Positions 26,340 to 39,634 of a stretch of 64,000 nucleotides of DNA are shown here, piece after piece. The translations under genes and the position numbers were made by a program. Source of the DNA: Boesenbergia rotunda (taxonomy: Eukaryota > Streptophyta > Magnoliopsida > Zingiberales > Zingiberaceae); NCBI GenBank assembly GCA_024364735.1, contig JAGFNQ010000189.1:310001-374000 (forward strand). The letters are read 5' to 3'. The stretch's first letter is position 1; each line of letters opens with the position of its first letter. Under the pieces are notes generated by a model. It searched no databases. It had not been told where the DNA came from and saw only the letters and a list, made by a program, of their open reading frames with translations.

Positions 26340-27546
26340 TTGGCAATAGTAAGGAGATATGATTTTTTTTTTTTTTCCAAACTTCTTGGTTTGATCTTTA
26401 CTGTTCTCTGATAGTGTTCTTGCAATCGGCTAAAAGGGAAAAAAAACTGTTAAGGTATCGTACCCTCATTTCTTATGATTGCCACTTGCATTGTTTCCAT
26501 AATGTTTTCCACACCTTTGTCATCATATACTTGTTCTTAAGTTTATCATCTGTTCTCTATATGAAGTTAGATGTTATCTTCGGAAGTTTCTATGCTATTA
26601 TGGATGAACATTCTATGGAGTTACAAACTACAAAAATCATGCGTCCAGAAGAAGTTGCTAGTATTGGATACCTTTCACCTTCAAAGTCTCAGAGCCCACT
26701 ACAATATGCATCAAGGCAATATTAAGGCTGCTGGCTGCGGGTTGCGACTGGTGGAGGAGGGCTGCGAGAGAAGGGGAAGTCGCCGTAGAAGGCTGAGGGA
26801 GAAGGGGAAGTCGCCGTAGAAGGCTGAGGGAGAAGGGGAAGTCGCCGTAGAAGGCTGAGGGAGAAGGGGAAGTCGCCGTAGAAGGGCTGCGGGAGAAGGG
26901 TTGTGAAATGTGGAGGGCTGCGGGAGAAGGGTTGCGAAATGAGGAGGGCTGCAAGAGAGGGATTGTGAAATGAGGAGTCGGCGTAGGAAAAAATAGGTCA
27001 GGCGCATTTTTGGCATAAAGCGAAAAATCTGATTGTTTAAAATGAGATAATAGTTGATAGAAGGGGAGAGACACGAGAATGAGTCATTGCCGAATAATAA
27101 TGATTCATTCCCTGATTTGTATTCCCATTACTGTAACCAAAAGTTTAAGAACATACTAACCTTGCTCCTTTATATGTTTTGTCTTCATGAAGAATCTAAG
27201 ATAGATTATTGAAGTTAACTTCACCTTTCAAATGAATGTTAGATGGATCATGCATTGATTAAAACTGAAGAAATTGACAATTTAATCATAGTAAACCAGT
27301 TTGAAATTGCAATATCCTAGTTTAGCTCAAATGATGTGTTTGTTTTCCTCTGAAAAAAAAACACATAAACCCCTTCATGCGTGGACATGCGGCAATTAAG
27401 GTCGACTCAAACTAATTCATAAATATTATTCATTAAAATGATAAGTGCGTCATCGTGCAAGTGAGCACTGCTCCAAGATTAGTTTTTAAGTTTCCTACTG
27501 ACCGGGAATTTCTACTTCCCTGGCAATGAAAAACGAAAATGCAAAA
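26340..27546. other. Convergent intergenic region
   Basis: Holds the 3' ends of the seven-TM gene (+) and FKBP20-1 (-). A run of T follows the first stop at 26362-26376. The only structured part is the 31-bp minisatellite at 26,745-26,985. Confidence 0.6.
26745..26985 (+). repeat. Compound minisatellite with 31-bp period
   Basis: About four near-identical units of AAGGCTGAGGGAGAAGGGG plus AAGTCGCCGTAG are followed by about three units of a related 31-bp variant containing GGGCTGCGGGAGAAGGGTTG and a GAAATG motif. It is purine-rich on the plus strand. Both variants share GGCTG-GGGAGAAGGG, so they come from one ancestral unit. Confidence 0.9.
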
Positions 27547-29788
27547 CTATTTTGCTTTCCCTTTTCCCTTCCCCTGGTTCTTCTTTGATTCCAGTTTAGC
27601 TTGTACTCGAGCCGCTGCTGCAGCTTTTGCCTCTTCTCTCTTCTTCTTCTCCTCCTCTTTGCTTGCCGCAATGCTTTCTCTTTGCTTCTTTAGTTCCCTG
27701 AATCAGAAAAAACATTCATCGTGTTCAAAGACGAGGATGATTTGTTTTGCAGAGAACTGTGCGACTTAAGCTCGCGACAAGATAACAGGTAATTCAGCTC
27801 GTCAGTTCAAAATCAATAACTCACTGCAGTCGAGCTTTTTCATCCGAGACGCTGCCGAGACTAGCGCCTTTCCGGGGCCGACATGCTACCAACTCCACCT
27901 CAAAAACAAGTGTCGCACTGCATCCAAAACAACATATCTTAGATTTAACATATATCGTAGTCAGAACAACAACAAAAACTTAAAGATTTTGGTTCATTTA
28001 CTTGGGAGGTATTTCAGGTGGAGAACCAGTGATTCCATAGGCGTAGTCTGGTTTGCATGTAATTTTGCATATTTCTCCAACCTTGAAGAAAGAACATATT
28101 TCGTTAGATAGTTTACCGACTACAAGGATTTTAAGCTGAAGAGCAAGATGTTTCCTTAATTAACCTTCATAGTTCTTAAAGCTATATCCCAAGCCTTTAT
28201 CACAGTGCCACTTCCAATCTCGAATGAGAAAACAGAATTGTCCTCATGTGTGGTATCAAAAACTTCACCGGTTTCAGCAAGTGTGCCTTCATAATGAACT
28301 GTCAATAGACCGACAAGCACCATTCCAATTCAATCAATAACATAAAGGCCAAGGGAGACATTAAAATTTAACATGAAACAATCTTTTTTAAAAAATTGTA
28401 CCTTCTCAGTCAATTCTCTAAATTTAGCATCACAGAATATAAGACACAAATTTCTGACAGATAATCAGTTCTCAAGCAGGCTAAGTTCAGTAAAGATTTA
28501 TGTATATTGCAGTAATGAAACATTTTAGCTTACGCTCATCTTGATGCTACTGATTGTTGGATGCCTAGAGTTTCTGAATTGTGGTATGATTTGGGTTATT
28601 CAAAAATGCATAGTACATTAAGTTTTCTGATAAAGCATGGAGATGAGTGTTTATATAAAGGATGATAAAAAGAAATCATGGAAGATACAAAAACAAACAC
28701 TTTCTATATCTCCATTAAGGTGGCAAGTTCATCAAGAAATATGATTTAACATACTAATGTGCTCTATTACTATAAGAGGAAAAGCGCATGCAATATATAT
28801 GGATGCAAGCTCAAATTCATTTAAAAGAAGTATAATGAACTCTATCAAGCAAAACAAAAAGGCCTTATTCACTTGGATGAGAACGAAGAGAAAGAAATTG
28901 GCTAGAGTTCCACAATTTACTTGCGGAAATGTGGAAGAGAAACAACACAGAGCAAATGAAGGGCTAAACTCGAGTTATTCAGTCAAAATCAGCTGTATAT
29001 GGCAGGAATGAATTGCTGGTTTGCATACATGTCAATTGCCACTGATAGGGTTGATGGATCTGCAGCAATTGCCAATTATTTAGTATTTATTTTCTCAATT
29101 TCTTCCATTTCCTTGAACAATTCCTTTCCAGGCAAAACATTTCCACTACCCTTTTTCTTTTCTTTTCCTCGAATATAGTAGTAGATGAGCCCATTGTCGA
29201 CTCTCAAAATAAGTATCATTCAGGAGGGAAGTCCCCTACCCTCCTAGGATCTGGATTACCAGCATGGGACAATTGGATCAGCACAGCAAGCACCCTCGCA
29301 GATTACCTGGTCCTCAGGATGTTATCTTTAACTACCCACATTGTACTATCGAAGCATGCTCATTTTTAATAAACTTAATTCACTTTCTCTCCTTATTTCC
29401 TCTCATCCAAGTAAACATGGCCAAAGTAAACTCCACTAGCACGAGTTACTTTCAGCAAAAAAGCTCTCATTTTCTTTTTCAATATTAAACTTCATCAAAA
29501 CATTTCACATCTCAAGAAACCAGAGGTAGCACTTTCTTACTAAACTGCTTAAAGTATAATTCACAGAAACAAGATAAGTTATGTACTATATTATCATAGG
29601 TTTTCAGCATTACTTCTTTGAAATGAAAAAAATAAAATAAAATCCACATTACTATAGAAGATCAGAGTTATGATCTTACCATCTACCACGGGAATGCTAT
29701 CTGATGGTGCAAGTGCATCATGTCTAGGTTTTGTAATGATAGTTTTCAGAACACCACCATCACCTGTTAAATCTACACTATCATCCAT
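27547..29788 (-). CDS. FKBP20-1: FKBP-type peptidyl-prolyl isomerase, FKBP20-1
   Basis: Five coding exons: 29680-29788, 28165-28298, 28002-28081, 27825-27917 and 27547-27697, giving 188 residues with all junctions in phase. It starts MDDSVDLTGDGGVLK. The FKBP fold runs from about residue 34 to 130 (VHYEGTLAETGEVFDTT, VFSFEIGSGTVIKAWDIAL, ITCKPDYAYG, VFEVELVACRPRKGA). It ends in a Lys/Glu/Ala-rich helix and a GKGKGKAK tail, which looks nuclear. The family catalyses prolyl cis-trans isomerization; plant FKBP20-1 is nuclear and has been linked to splicing factors under stress. The ATG is preceded by an acceptor (TTTGACAG), so the 5' UTR is split and the first, non-coding exon probably lies near 31,400-31,500. 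Confidence 0.93.
28299..29679 (-). other. Intron 1 of the FKBP20-1 coding region
   Basis: A 1.4-kb intron with donor GTAAGATC and acceptor TATTGACAG. It is AT-rich and no coding sequence or element is recognised. Confidence 0.65.
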
Positions 29789-31560
29789 GCTTTCTGTGCT
29801 AGTATGCTGTCAAAAGAAAGCACTTATGAGAATAAAACAAGAAGAAACAATAGAACAGAATCAAATGGAACACATAAGCACATGTAAAACAGAGAAGAAT
29901 TTCAGGCAAGTGAAAAGAATAAAACTTGCAGACATGAAAATTGGGCAGATATATGTGCAAACAAATCATCAACAATAACAGGATGAAGAGAAGATCAGTA
30001 ATTTTCTTAGTCATATGAATAAACCTATGCAACTAGCATTAAATCTGTCCACTTCATCATTAGTTGAGCACTTATCTGGAGAATGATAAGTGCTCAGGAA
30101 ATATGAACCTCAACAAACTTAACCAGCATAATCAAATAGAGTAGTGTCTAATGTGATGCTGCTTATATGAAACAACTCCTCCTGGACCATATCAGATACA
30201 ACTTGAGACTACCTTTTAATTCTCATTAAGAAATAATCAACAGTTGAGATGTCGCTTATCATCTCTAAGCATTCTGTTGTGCTTTTTACTCCATTTTTGT
30301 TAATTTCTTCCTCCTTATAGTTCATCTTTGATCTCTATTGTGCCGTTGAGCCTATATAACATGAACAACCATCCCTAAGAGATGACTTGGAAACATAGCA
30401 ATTTCTAGATCTTTCTCTTGTTTATTTTGTTTACTTATTTTTGTGGTTGAAAAGAGTGCTTGATCATGGCACAGCTAGAGATCATGTGCAGTATATGTCC
30501 AGAGCTTGAGTGCAAGCTCTAGATATTGTCCCGAGTACAAGACACAGGTTTCGTAGTGAGAGGTTTGTATGTTCATTTCTTCAAAAGCAACTAGAAATAA
30601 TTAAAGGCAGTTTAATTGACCTTAGCGGTGCTTGATGAACTTAAGCTAGGTATCAATATTGGTGGTAACTATCTGGCGAGGTAGGCAATCAGACAAAAGC
30701 ATAGGCTGCAAACGAAAATTCAATGGAGCCCCCTTCAACAGTGTCCTATATGGAGCCTTCATCTATAGCTATTTGTTCCTCCTTGTTGCGAATCAAAATC
30801 CATACATACATAACTACTGTGATTCGATGATATATAGTAGTTGCATATATATGGATATGATCCGCATCGTGAAGGAATAAATATTTATAGATAAAGTTTT
30901 TGTCTTGATTAGTATTTACATGTAAAGGGATCGATATAATGGAAGTTCTAGACGGATATACACCAACCTAATCAGAAGGCGAAGAGTCGTGGACAAGAAT
31001 CGCTGCTTGGCAATCATAATAATAAGTGGAGAAGATCATCTATTTTACCAAGCAAAGCAATCAATTTGTCAAAGAGAACAAAACACCTAGAAAACCCCCA
31101 GGAATGAACGGACTATCGTTTATCATGCAGTTTCATATCCAAACAAAGACACAATCGCTTAGAATGAAGGTCCATCTCCAAATCAAAGTCGCAAAATTAC
31201 GATCATATATCAAAGGATATACAACAAGCGAGACAAGAAATAAGAACAGATCCAAGAGCCGATTTATCCCTATTTCCCCATTATCGCCTATCAATTAAAA
31301 TCAGCAAACGAATTTCACAAACACAGACCACAAAGATCAATCATAACAAAGTTAGGGAGCGAAATAGGGCAAGAGGAGACTGACGAGAGCAGCCAATTAG
31401 GAGCGAATCCAGTTGGGGAGAGCTTGTGATCGGCGCGTAACAACAGTGGCGTTGATGGCCACGCTGCTGACTTTACCGGCGCCGGTGGCGTCGGTCGGAT
31501 TTATTGATTTGGGAAAGAGAGAGTAGCCAGGCGGCGTTGTGATATATTATCGGCTAAATG
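29789..31560 (-). promoter_or_regulatory. Probable leader, 5' UTR intron and promoter of FKBP20-1
   Basis: An intron in the 5' UTR is implied by the acceptor just upstream of the ATG. Near 31,385-31,500 the minus strand is GC-rich and reads into a possible donor (GTCAGT, about 31,380). Further upstream the TATA-like TAATATATCA lies at about 31,540. The interior between 29,810 and 31,370 shows no coding sequence. Confidence 0.4.
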
Positions 31561-31977
31561 ATTTTAATTCCTCCTGTATTTTCTATCGAATACTAATTTA
31601 TCATTAGTATTTAAAAAATAAAATTTAACTCTTTTTATCTAAAATAAAAAAATAAAAAAAATCTAAAATAACTACTTACTTTGCTAACCTATAACTAATT
31701 CACAATATTAAAATTATTCTGACTAAAATCTCCCTACTTCTAGATAATAAAAAAATCTCAAGTGATTGTTGAAAGCTTAACCTTAACCAAATCAGATCCG
31801 TATATAAGACAAAAACCTCATTTGTTCCTTGGAAAAACATACATGTACCGTATAAATAATAGAAAAATAACAATTTTGAAAGAGATGATCATCCAAAAAC
31901 TCATTTCACCACTCTCACCAAACTAAAAAAGAATTAAAATTTTAAATTGATGAATCAAAATCAAATAAAGATGGAAC
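31561..31977. other. AT-rich spacer
   Basis: Low-complexity AT-rich DNA between the FKBP20-1 promoter and the transposon block. Nothing recognisable in it. Confidence 0.6.
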
Positions 31978-33359
31978 TGTTAGAACCGGTAGACGAACTA
32001 AAGGGGATGATTAGCTTTGATTTTTGCTCGGTGAGAATTTATTACGACAGAAGACTTGAGCAATATTAATACTTCCGATTTTACTTGGTATCTACCTTCT
32101 TGATGTGATTAATTCAAGGATCCACTCTCCTTATACTCACAAGCACTATAAATGTCTCATTCGTGGAGGCGGAGAAGCCTCGTACAAGATTATAAGAAGC
32201 TACAATAAGACACTCAAGCAAATACAAAATAAATTTTATAAAATTTGTACACTTAGATTCTTGTTTGACTTGCTTTCTTCTTTTTCTTGTTTGGAAAACG
32301 TCTCTTAAAGTGCATCAACACTAGCTCAAGAACTAACGAAGAAGGAGAAGAGATGCGAAAAGCTACCGCTTCAAATCTACATGAAAATCCTATATACCCG
32401 TGACCTAGGCTAACAATCGATCACCCAATCGATTATCACGTCAGACTAATCCTTACAACGGCTATATTTTGAAAATTAATTGATTAGGCAATCAATTAAT
32501 AAGGCCTTAATCGATTGGCCAATCAATTAATCGATTCAACCCAGTTTGAATCAATTACACAATCGATTCAAGCATCCATAATAGATTGCCCAATCGATCA
32601 ATCGATTAGGGAAGCTTTTATTCTCACGACAACAATGTCATCAATCGATTGCCCAATCGATTGACGCCCTCCATAATCGATCACCTAATCGATTAAAAAG
32701 CCTTTTGTTCGCGAGAAACCCAGCGCCAATCGATTGCCCAATCAATTGGCTCAATCCTAACTTGTGTGCACAAGTCTAGGGTTCTTTTGCCTAACCCCGA
32801 TGAACTCTGACCTGTTAGGACTTCCTCGCCAAATGTTCAATCAAACCTTTGACCGACTAGGATTTTCCCTTACCTAGTTCCCAACTAGGACTTCTTTTGT
32901 GCCAACGTATGATCTTCTCGATCCACCTGGACTTCACCTAATCTCACTAAGATTTTTCTCATGCCGGCGTGCAGTCTCCCCGATCCATTTGGACTTCACT
33001 TAGTCCCACTAGGACTTTTCCCGTGCCAACATGTGATCTCCCCCAATCCACTTGGAATTCACCTGGTCTCACTAGGTGTGTCTAGTCCCAATGGGACTTT
33101 TCCCATGCCACCGTGTGATCTCCCCGATCCACCTGGACTTTACCTAGTCCTACTAGGTGTGTCTAGCCCCACTAAAACTTTTCCAGTATCAGCGTGTGAT
33201 CTCCCTAATCCACTTGGACTTGATCGATCAAGTCTACAATCAACCTTGACCCACTTGACTCACACAATGTTCAAGCATCATTATCAAATATCGAAACCCA
33301 AGTTCACCCGAGTCTAGTCAAACTAGGTCAACCCTGACCTAACGAATATTGCACCAGCA
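31978..33359 (-). repeat. 3' LTR of the Copia-type element
   Basis: About 1,380 bp, TG...CA bounded. It contains a cluster of AATCGATT palindromes (32,410-32,760) and a run of related units of about 60-75 bp built on GATCCACTTGGACTT and TAGTCCCACTAGGACTTTTC (32,850-33,230). The polypurine tract follows at 33,360. Confidence 0.8.
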
Positions 33360-33375
33360 ATCTCCCCCTTTTTAT
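33360..33375 (-). other. Polypurine tract of the Copia-type element
   Basis: The minus strand reads AAAAAGGGGGAGAT immediately before the LTR start (TGCTGGTGCAATATTC). This is the usual plus-strand priming site. Confidence 0.75.
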
Positions 33376-33754
33376 GTTTGACAATATGTTTGAGTAAGAC
33401 TAATCCATATTAGCCTTATAATTTTTCTCCCTTTGACACACATCAAAAACCCTGCCTGAGAGTCCATATGTTCAAAGACATCCAATGAAAGTCTTATACC
33501 TTTCATTGTAACCCATGCTCAACCTTAAGCATTCATCACGATGAAAATTCCCAATCTTCATCTTCTCACTATCCTAAAAAAAAAATTAAAACTCATGCTT
33601 TTATGGAAGACCTCCCCCTCAAAACATGCTCTAAACCTCTATCATTGCACAAACAATTATTTTTGAGTTCCTAAACCTTTAGAAAATCTCAGCTTGAGGT
33701 TATGAGGTTTCGAAATTCAAAACTTAATCAAAACATCTCCTTAATCCTATAGGA

Positions 33755-34795
33755 GATCGGATGGTTGTCTAGAGGGGGTGAATAGACATTGCTCCTCTAT
33801 TCACTTGGCTTTCTCCTATATTTGTTAGTTTGCACAAGCGAAATAACAATTAAACTAAGACTAACAAAAAGAACAACCCGATGTAACATGGTTCAGAGAT
33901 GGCGCTCCTACTCCACGGCTGTCCGTAAAGTGAACGATCCCGATCCGTCGATGGATGAGTCCCCGAAAAACCTTAACTAGCTCGTGTAGCTTCTTGTGGG
34001 TGGAGAAACCTCGCCACAACATCACGCGCACACACACAAGAGTTTGGTAGACTACTAATAGGGGTTAGCCACCTCTATTTTGTCAACCTTGCTTAACTAA
34101 ATAGAGTTCTCTTAAATAGAACTCGTTTGTTAATCCAGCCGTTACCAATTGACTAGTGCCAACACCAATCGACTGACAGCTGTCGAATTCAAATATTACA
34201 ACCCAACATTTGAATTCAGCCAACACCAGTCGACTGCATAGAAAGATCAGTCGACTAATCTTTCTGTAACCTCAACTAGTCAACCGATCTCATACCAGTC
34301 GACTGGTAAAACCCTATACTTAGGGTTTCCCTTCCCGAGTATATTTCACTCGCACTCAGACCCTCATGACTTACTTGACTCTTCTTTGCAGCCTTGACTT
34401 TGCCTTCAAGCCTTCTTCGCTTTGGCTCTCGTCTCTCAGATGCATACAAGCCCCTGGCTCATCTCTATGCCATCCTTCGCGTCCTTTAACTCTCGTCCCT
34501 CGGATGCATACAAGCTCGCGGCTTGTGCTCATACCATTTTTCGCGTATGCCTCGAAGTGCACTTCCCTCGATTGATCGTTGCTGGTTTGTCCATGGTCCC
34601 TTGGATGCACCATTGTTCACCGGACCCGAAGCCATCAAGTTGAGTCATATGTGTATCCTGCAAATCTGCACACTCAAATACACATATCAAATATAAGGAT
34701 GAACCTAACTTAAATCCTTTACCCAAACATCTAAACAAATGGTCACTCCAGACCATCAGGATTGCCTCAACAAACCCATATTTTTCACTAAAATC
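33755..34795 (-). repeat. Second Copia-like LTR inside the element
   Basis: It begins near GGTTGTCTAGAGGGGGTGAA, a start common to plant Copia LTRs, and ends before a second polypurine-like stretch (minus strand AAAAAGGGAGATGATTTTAG, about 34,785-34,804). It contains several GTCGACTG-like motifs. I cannot define target duplications, so the exact edges are uncertain. Confidence 0.6.
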
Positions 34796-36229
34796 ATCTC
34801 CCTTTTTGATTTCATCATGAAATTTACCTAAATATACTTGTAAAAGTATTCCAAAGAGTTAGAGATTATTAGGTTACTCAAAATTCGGTTAATCGACTGA
34901 AATCAAACAATTTCAGTTGTGTCAATCGATTGGTTTGGATCTCAATAGATTAAACCATGCATTAATCGATTAAATGATCAATTACGGCTACCCTTAATCA
35001 ATCAACCGATCGATTACGCGAGCTTCTATGCTCGCAGAAAATCTTCACCAATTGATTGCCCAATTGATTGGTGTATGTCCTAATCGATCATTTGATCGAT
35101 TGGAAGTTTCTGATTTCTGAAAACAAATTCAGATCCAAATTTCAGAAACTCCTAAATAATTTTACAAAATTTAAAAAATCATGAAACACATACTATCATG
35201 GAAAAATAATTTTCTATGAAAATATAACTCATTTTTGAAGATTGACACAAAATTAAAAAATTTGAAAAAAAATTAATATTTCACTCCATTTTGTATCCAT
35301 TTTATCAATGATGAGTTCTATCAAAAGATAGTCTTCACCAAGGTTTTCCAAAATAGTTTTGAAATGGGTTTCAAAAATAATTTCCATCCATGTTCTTTGG
35401 GTTAAATGCACATAGCTTATACATTAGCTTTCCCAATGATTGGAGTTCACTTAAATTCCTGTTACGATGAACTTAAGAGTCAAATAGATGCACTTAGTCA
35501 ATTGAGTTTTTGTTCATCTTCTTAACATTTCACTTGTATCTAATGTGTCTCAAAACACATATAAGTTAACTTATGATCTTGTGAGATGTAATAGTCATGT
35601 TCTCCCTAAACTAAGGGGTTCATGCATTTTTAACTAGATATTATAAACTTTGAGTATCCACTTAGGATGTCAATTATTGTCAATGTCCTTATATTCAATA
35701 TAATGAAATAATGCATAATAATGATCATGACATACATCATATGAAAATTTTACAAAAATAAAAAATATTTTAACTAAATGATGCATATATGACATGACAT
35801 ATGATATTTTCATTATAAAATATGAATGATAAATTATGATGTCATGGTATGTAATTGGGCATACAAATCATGGCATATTAGCATAAAAGAAAATACCTAG
35901 ATTTTCTATCTAAGTATCAATAACTCATCGCTAAGTCATTGATAATCTTAATTTTGCCCCTTATCTTTCCAAAAGAATACCAAAAACTCCCAACTAGGTA
36001 TTTCTTTGGATTATAGCCTAGTTGTGTCAATTTTATTATGTTTAATCTTCCAAAAATATAATTTGACACAATTTTACTCCTCAAGAGTAAATAAATAACT
36101 TCTTCATTCTCAAGAGTAACAATTCCTTAAAAATGCTCAAAAGTATCAACTTTATCAAGATTAGGTTAGCTACCCTTCCAATTTGAGTTGACACTCCCTA
36201 AACCCATCTAGGGTGTAGCGAACACACTC
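34796..36229 (-). other. AT-rich interior of the Copia block
   Basis: Very AT-rich, with a second small cluster of AATCGATT/CAATTGATTG palindromes at 34,880-35,110. I found no pol domains on either strand. Confidence 0.55.
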
Positions 36230-37092
36230 TTAGGAACCCAGAAATATATTGATGCTCCTTGGGTATTTTAGGTATTCACTAGGGATAATGTCCCTTGATA
36301 ACTTCCTAATGACTTTCCTAGGTTTCTCCGAAGTATTAGTCATGTTGGTCTTGTCTTGGTCAACTCTAGGTAGGGATGACCTCCCTTGTGACTTTGACTT
36401 GACTTTTAGACCTAAATTTAGTCCATAATTATATGAAACACTATGATAGGATGACCCATTTTCTTTGGTCTTAGGTTTGTACCCCAAACCTCTCTTGCCC
36501 CTAGAGGGTCCTAGTTTTTCTAAACCTAAGTTTTGGTCTTTTAATCCCTTAAATAAATTTTTTATTTTCTTGAGAGATTTTTCTAATTTATCAAGTTTTG
36601 ATCTCAAAATTTGATTCTCTATCATTATTTTCTCAAGGCTTGATTTTCTAATATTGCCTTGGTAATTTTTTTTCTTGGCTTTGGTTGTTGTAGGTCTGCC
36701 ATGAGATGTCCTAGATTTTTTCCTAACCTTAGGTGTGATAGCCTTAGCATGAAGGGTTCTATAGTTTTCCTTGGGTTTTTTATACCTCCTATTTTCATGA
36801 TAAATGACATTAAAATGATAAAATTTATCTCTAACATATATTTTATCATGATTAGAATAAGTATCATTACCTAATGGTATCTTTGAGATATTCTTAGAAG
36901 CTCCCCCTTGACTTGAGCTTTCTTTGTTAACATTTCTTTGAAACTTCCCCTTTGAGCATTAATTCTAGTAATGCCCCTTTTGCTTACAAAGGAAACACAC
37001 GAAGTGCTCCTTTCCTTTATGTATCACGAGTAATGCTTCTTTTGCCTTGAGCGCCTTTTGTACCTTCTTTTTGGCCAACTTTGGACACTTAC
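36230..37092 (-). pseudogene. Retrotransposon gag, C-terminal part (broken)
   Basis: Minus-strand frames encode a Lys-rich polypeptide. At about 36,957-37,000 there is a decayed CCHC zinc knuckle whose CX2CX4HX4C spacing is kept but interrupted by stops. Frame 36,625-36,867 is followed by 36,230-36,625 in another frame. It continues the gag seen at 39,635-40,390 across the solo LTR. Confidence 0.7.
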
Positions 37093-39634
37093 TGTCACGC
37101 CCCGAGGAGCTGCTCGTCCGATACCGATCGGACCGCCACTCCCTCGACCGACGGACAATTCAGAAACCTACCCTCTACGACCACCTCAGATGATTGTACC
37201 ACAGCCTATAGGGCTGGAACAACCGTCTGAAATCAACTAAAACGACGACAAGACTGCGTACCGGTACGACTTACGACAAAACCAAAAACCGAATCGAAAC
37301 CTCCATGGCACACAAAAGTACAACTATACTGCCGTAACAATACACGACACAAAAGAGTATAACATACCAACAGCGGAAAAGAAAAGAAATACAATGAATA
37401 AAAGAAAAGAGTACCAACATGTACCACAACCAAAAGATACGCGGAAATCGTCTCGGAGACACATGAACTGGGACAGGCTGCTGAACCATCCAGACGATCA
37501 TCCTGATAAGAGAAAAACATAGCCAACGGGGTGAGTCCTAAGAACTCAGCGAATACCGTCTAATGTGCATAGGAAGAAATAGTAGCAGTAAGTCATCGTC
37601 TATCTATCTACTACAATACTGAAGATAACTGTAGTAAAAAGAAATGCAGAACTGAACTATAAGCAGTAAAAGAACTACATACCTACCTGCGTCGATCCAA
37701 ACCCGGTAGTATGCATGTCAACCAAGTGCAACAATCATTTGCAGCAAACACAACCAAGTGCAGAGATGCAGAGCATGCTCATGATGCAACATGGGCCACC
37801 CCTGACGCCAGTCGGTGTAGGTCGCAGTGCACGCGAACCGAGTGGGTAGGGCTCTGACCTGGTCTTCCCTGCACGAACAGACGGTCTATGAGGCGGTACA
37901 CGCGAGACCGAATGGGTAGGGTCGGAGACCATAAACGTACCCCACCATCGGGTGGAGTAACGCTCTAACGTCCCTGCTATCATCGGATAGGTAGGGGACC
38001 TGTTGCAGCGCCGGGTCTGCCAACGGGGCTGCACGACAGGTCATGTGGCAGGTCTGACGGCCCATCTCAACCACTAGGGGAGTCAAAGGTCGCCTACGTA
38101 TGCCCCTACACGAGTAGCAAGTACGACGACCCATCTCAACCTCCAGGGAGTCAAAGGTCGTCCACTATGCTACGTGCAATAATGATGCATGTCACTATCC
38201 CATGCATCATCCACTATCTATCCCTGCTGTCATCTACATGATATGCAGTAGTCCAGATAACCGGTATGCACCAATACCTAAATCCTAGCGTAAGGTATAA
38301 GGTAAACTGTGCATCATCAATCCATACAGAAACAGTAAGCAGTAAAGCTAACGGATACAACTACCGAAGCAATAGCACAGAGATACAGATATCAGATATC
38401 CCTACTGCTAACTATGTCTAGCTGTGCATAAAAGAGGTACCCGCCTCGATATGAAGAAGTCCAGGCGTCGAGAACCCCCCGTCCAAAATAATATCTGCGA
38501 CGTAGATAGCCGCGACACTCAATATCCTGCATCAAATACACCATTACTTAGCCAAATAATACTTCTAATTTAATTAGGATTAATCCTAATCAATTAATCC
38601 TAATTAAACACCCATTTGATTAATTAGGGTTAATTATAATCAATTAATCAATCAACCCTAACTTCTTAGCCAATACATTAATTAGGGTTAACTATGATTA
38701 ATTAATCTCCAATTAATCCCCTAATTCCAATCAAACATCACCACAGATTCAACCCATCGAAATCAACCTGCAGCAAGATCCAAGATCTAGCCAAAACGAT
38801 CCAAAATATCCGCCCAACTCAATACTGATCGCATCCCATAAATTCCACTCTAAACCAAATCGATTTCACCGCAAGAACAATTTCTTCGTTCGGATCCAAC
38901 ACCCCAGAAAGTTCAAGCAACATCTAAGACCTCCAAATCAAGATCAAGGAATAAAACCTATAGCTCTTACCTCGGATGCCCGCCGACAGTAGCTTCCTTG
39001 CTTCACAAAAATTTGGATCAAGTTGATTGTAAACCAATCCCTGCTAGAGTAGCTACGACAAATCAACATTCAATCCTTCAATTGGAGCCAACACAACCTA
39101 GAAATCCTAGGTTTAACCACTCACCTGTTCGAGGCTAGCGGAAGAGATCGACCGCTCGGTTGCTTGGCTGCGGCGATTGAAGAGTCGGCGCTGCAACTCG
39201 GGTTCGCGAGGAAGAGAAGAGGGGAAAAGGCTCCTCTTGCGGCTAGGTCACGCGAAGGTAAAAGGAAGGCGGCGTCGACCGTGGGCTAGGGCACGAGGGG
39301 AGGAGAAGTCGGGTTGGCGGCTTGCGGCTAGGGCACGGGTGAGAGGTTGTGGCTTCGCCCGAGCGGAGAGAAGAGAATGAAGTGGTTCGTCTCTCTCTCG
39401 GCTGGCTGCGGCGGAAAGCGAAGCGGAGACTCTCTGGTGGCTGCGGCGGAAGGCGAAGAGGAGAGGAAGGAATCGCAACTTATGTTGCGGCTAGGTCACT
39501 CGAAATAGGGAAAAAAACGAGTTAATAAGTGGTGGCTTTTTGCAGAAAAACCCATTCAGCTTTTCGAAATCCCAACCAGGCCCTTAATTTCGAAAGTTTT
39601 GTCTTTTAGCCCTCAAATTTCCCAGATTCTCACA
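37093..39634. mobile_element. Large solo LTR with CTTAC target duplication
   Basis: The left edge reads CTTAC then TGTCACGCCCCGAGG; the right edge reads AGATTCTCACA then CTTAC. The element is thus TG...CA bounded, 2,542 bp, with a perfect 5-bp duplication (37,088-37,092 and 39,635-39,639). It contains no coding domain; the GC-rich frame near 39,177-39,380 is not convincing as a protein. It interrupts the gag of the Copia element and is therefore younger. TGTCACGCCCC starts are seen in plant Gypsy LTRs. Confidence 0.88.

Noticed and set aside
32961..33317. 118-codon frame with repeated DPFGLHLV-like units
   Set aside because: Product of the 60-75-bp repeats inside the Copia LTR, on the strand opposite to the element.
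39177..39478. Arg-rich frames on both strands
   Set aside because: GC-rich part of the solo LTR; no homology recognised and both strands are open.
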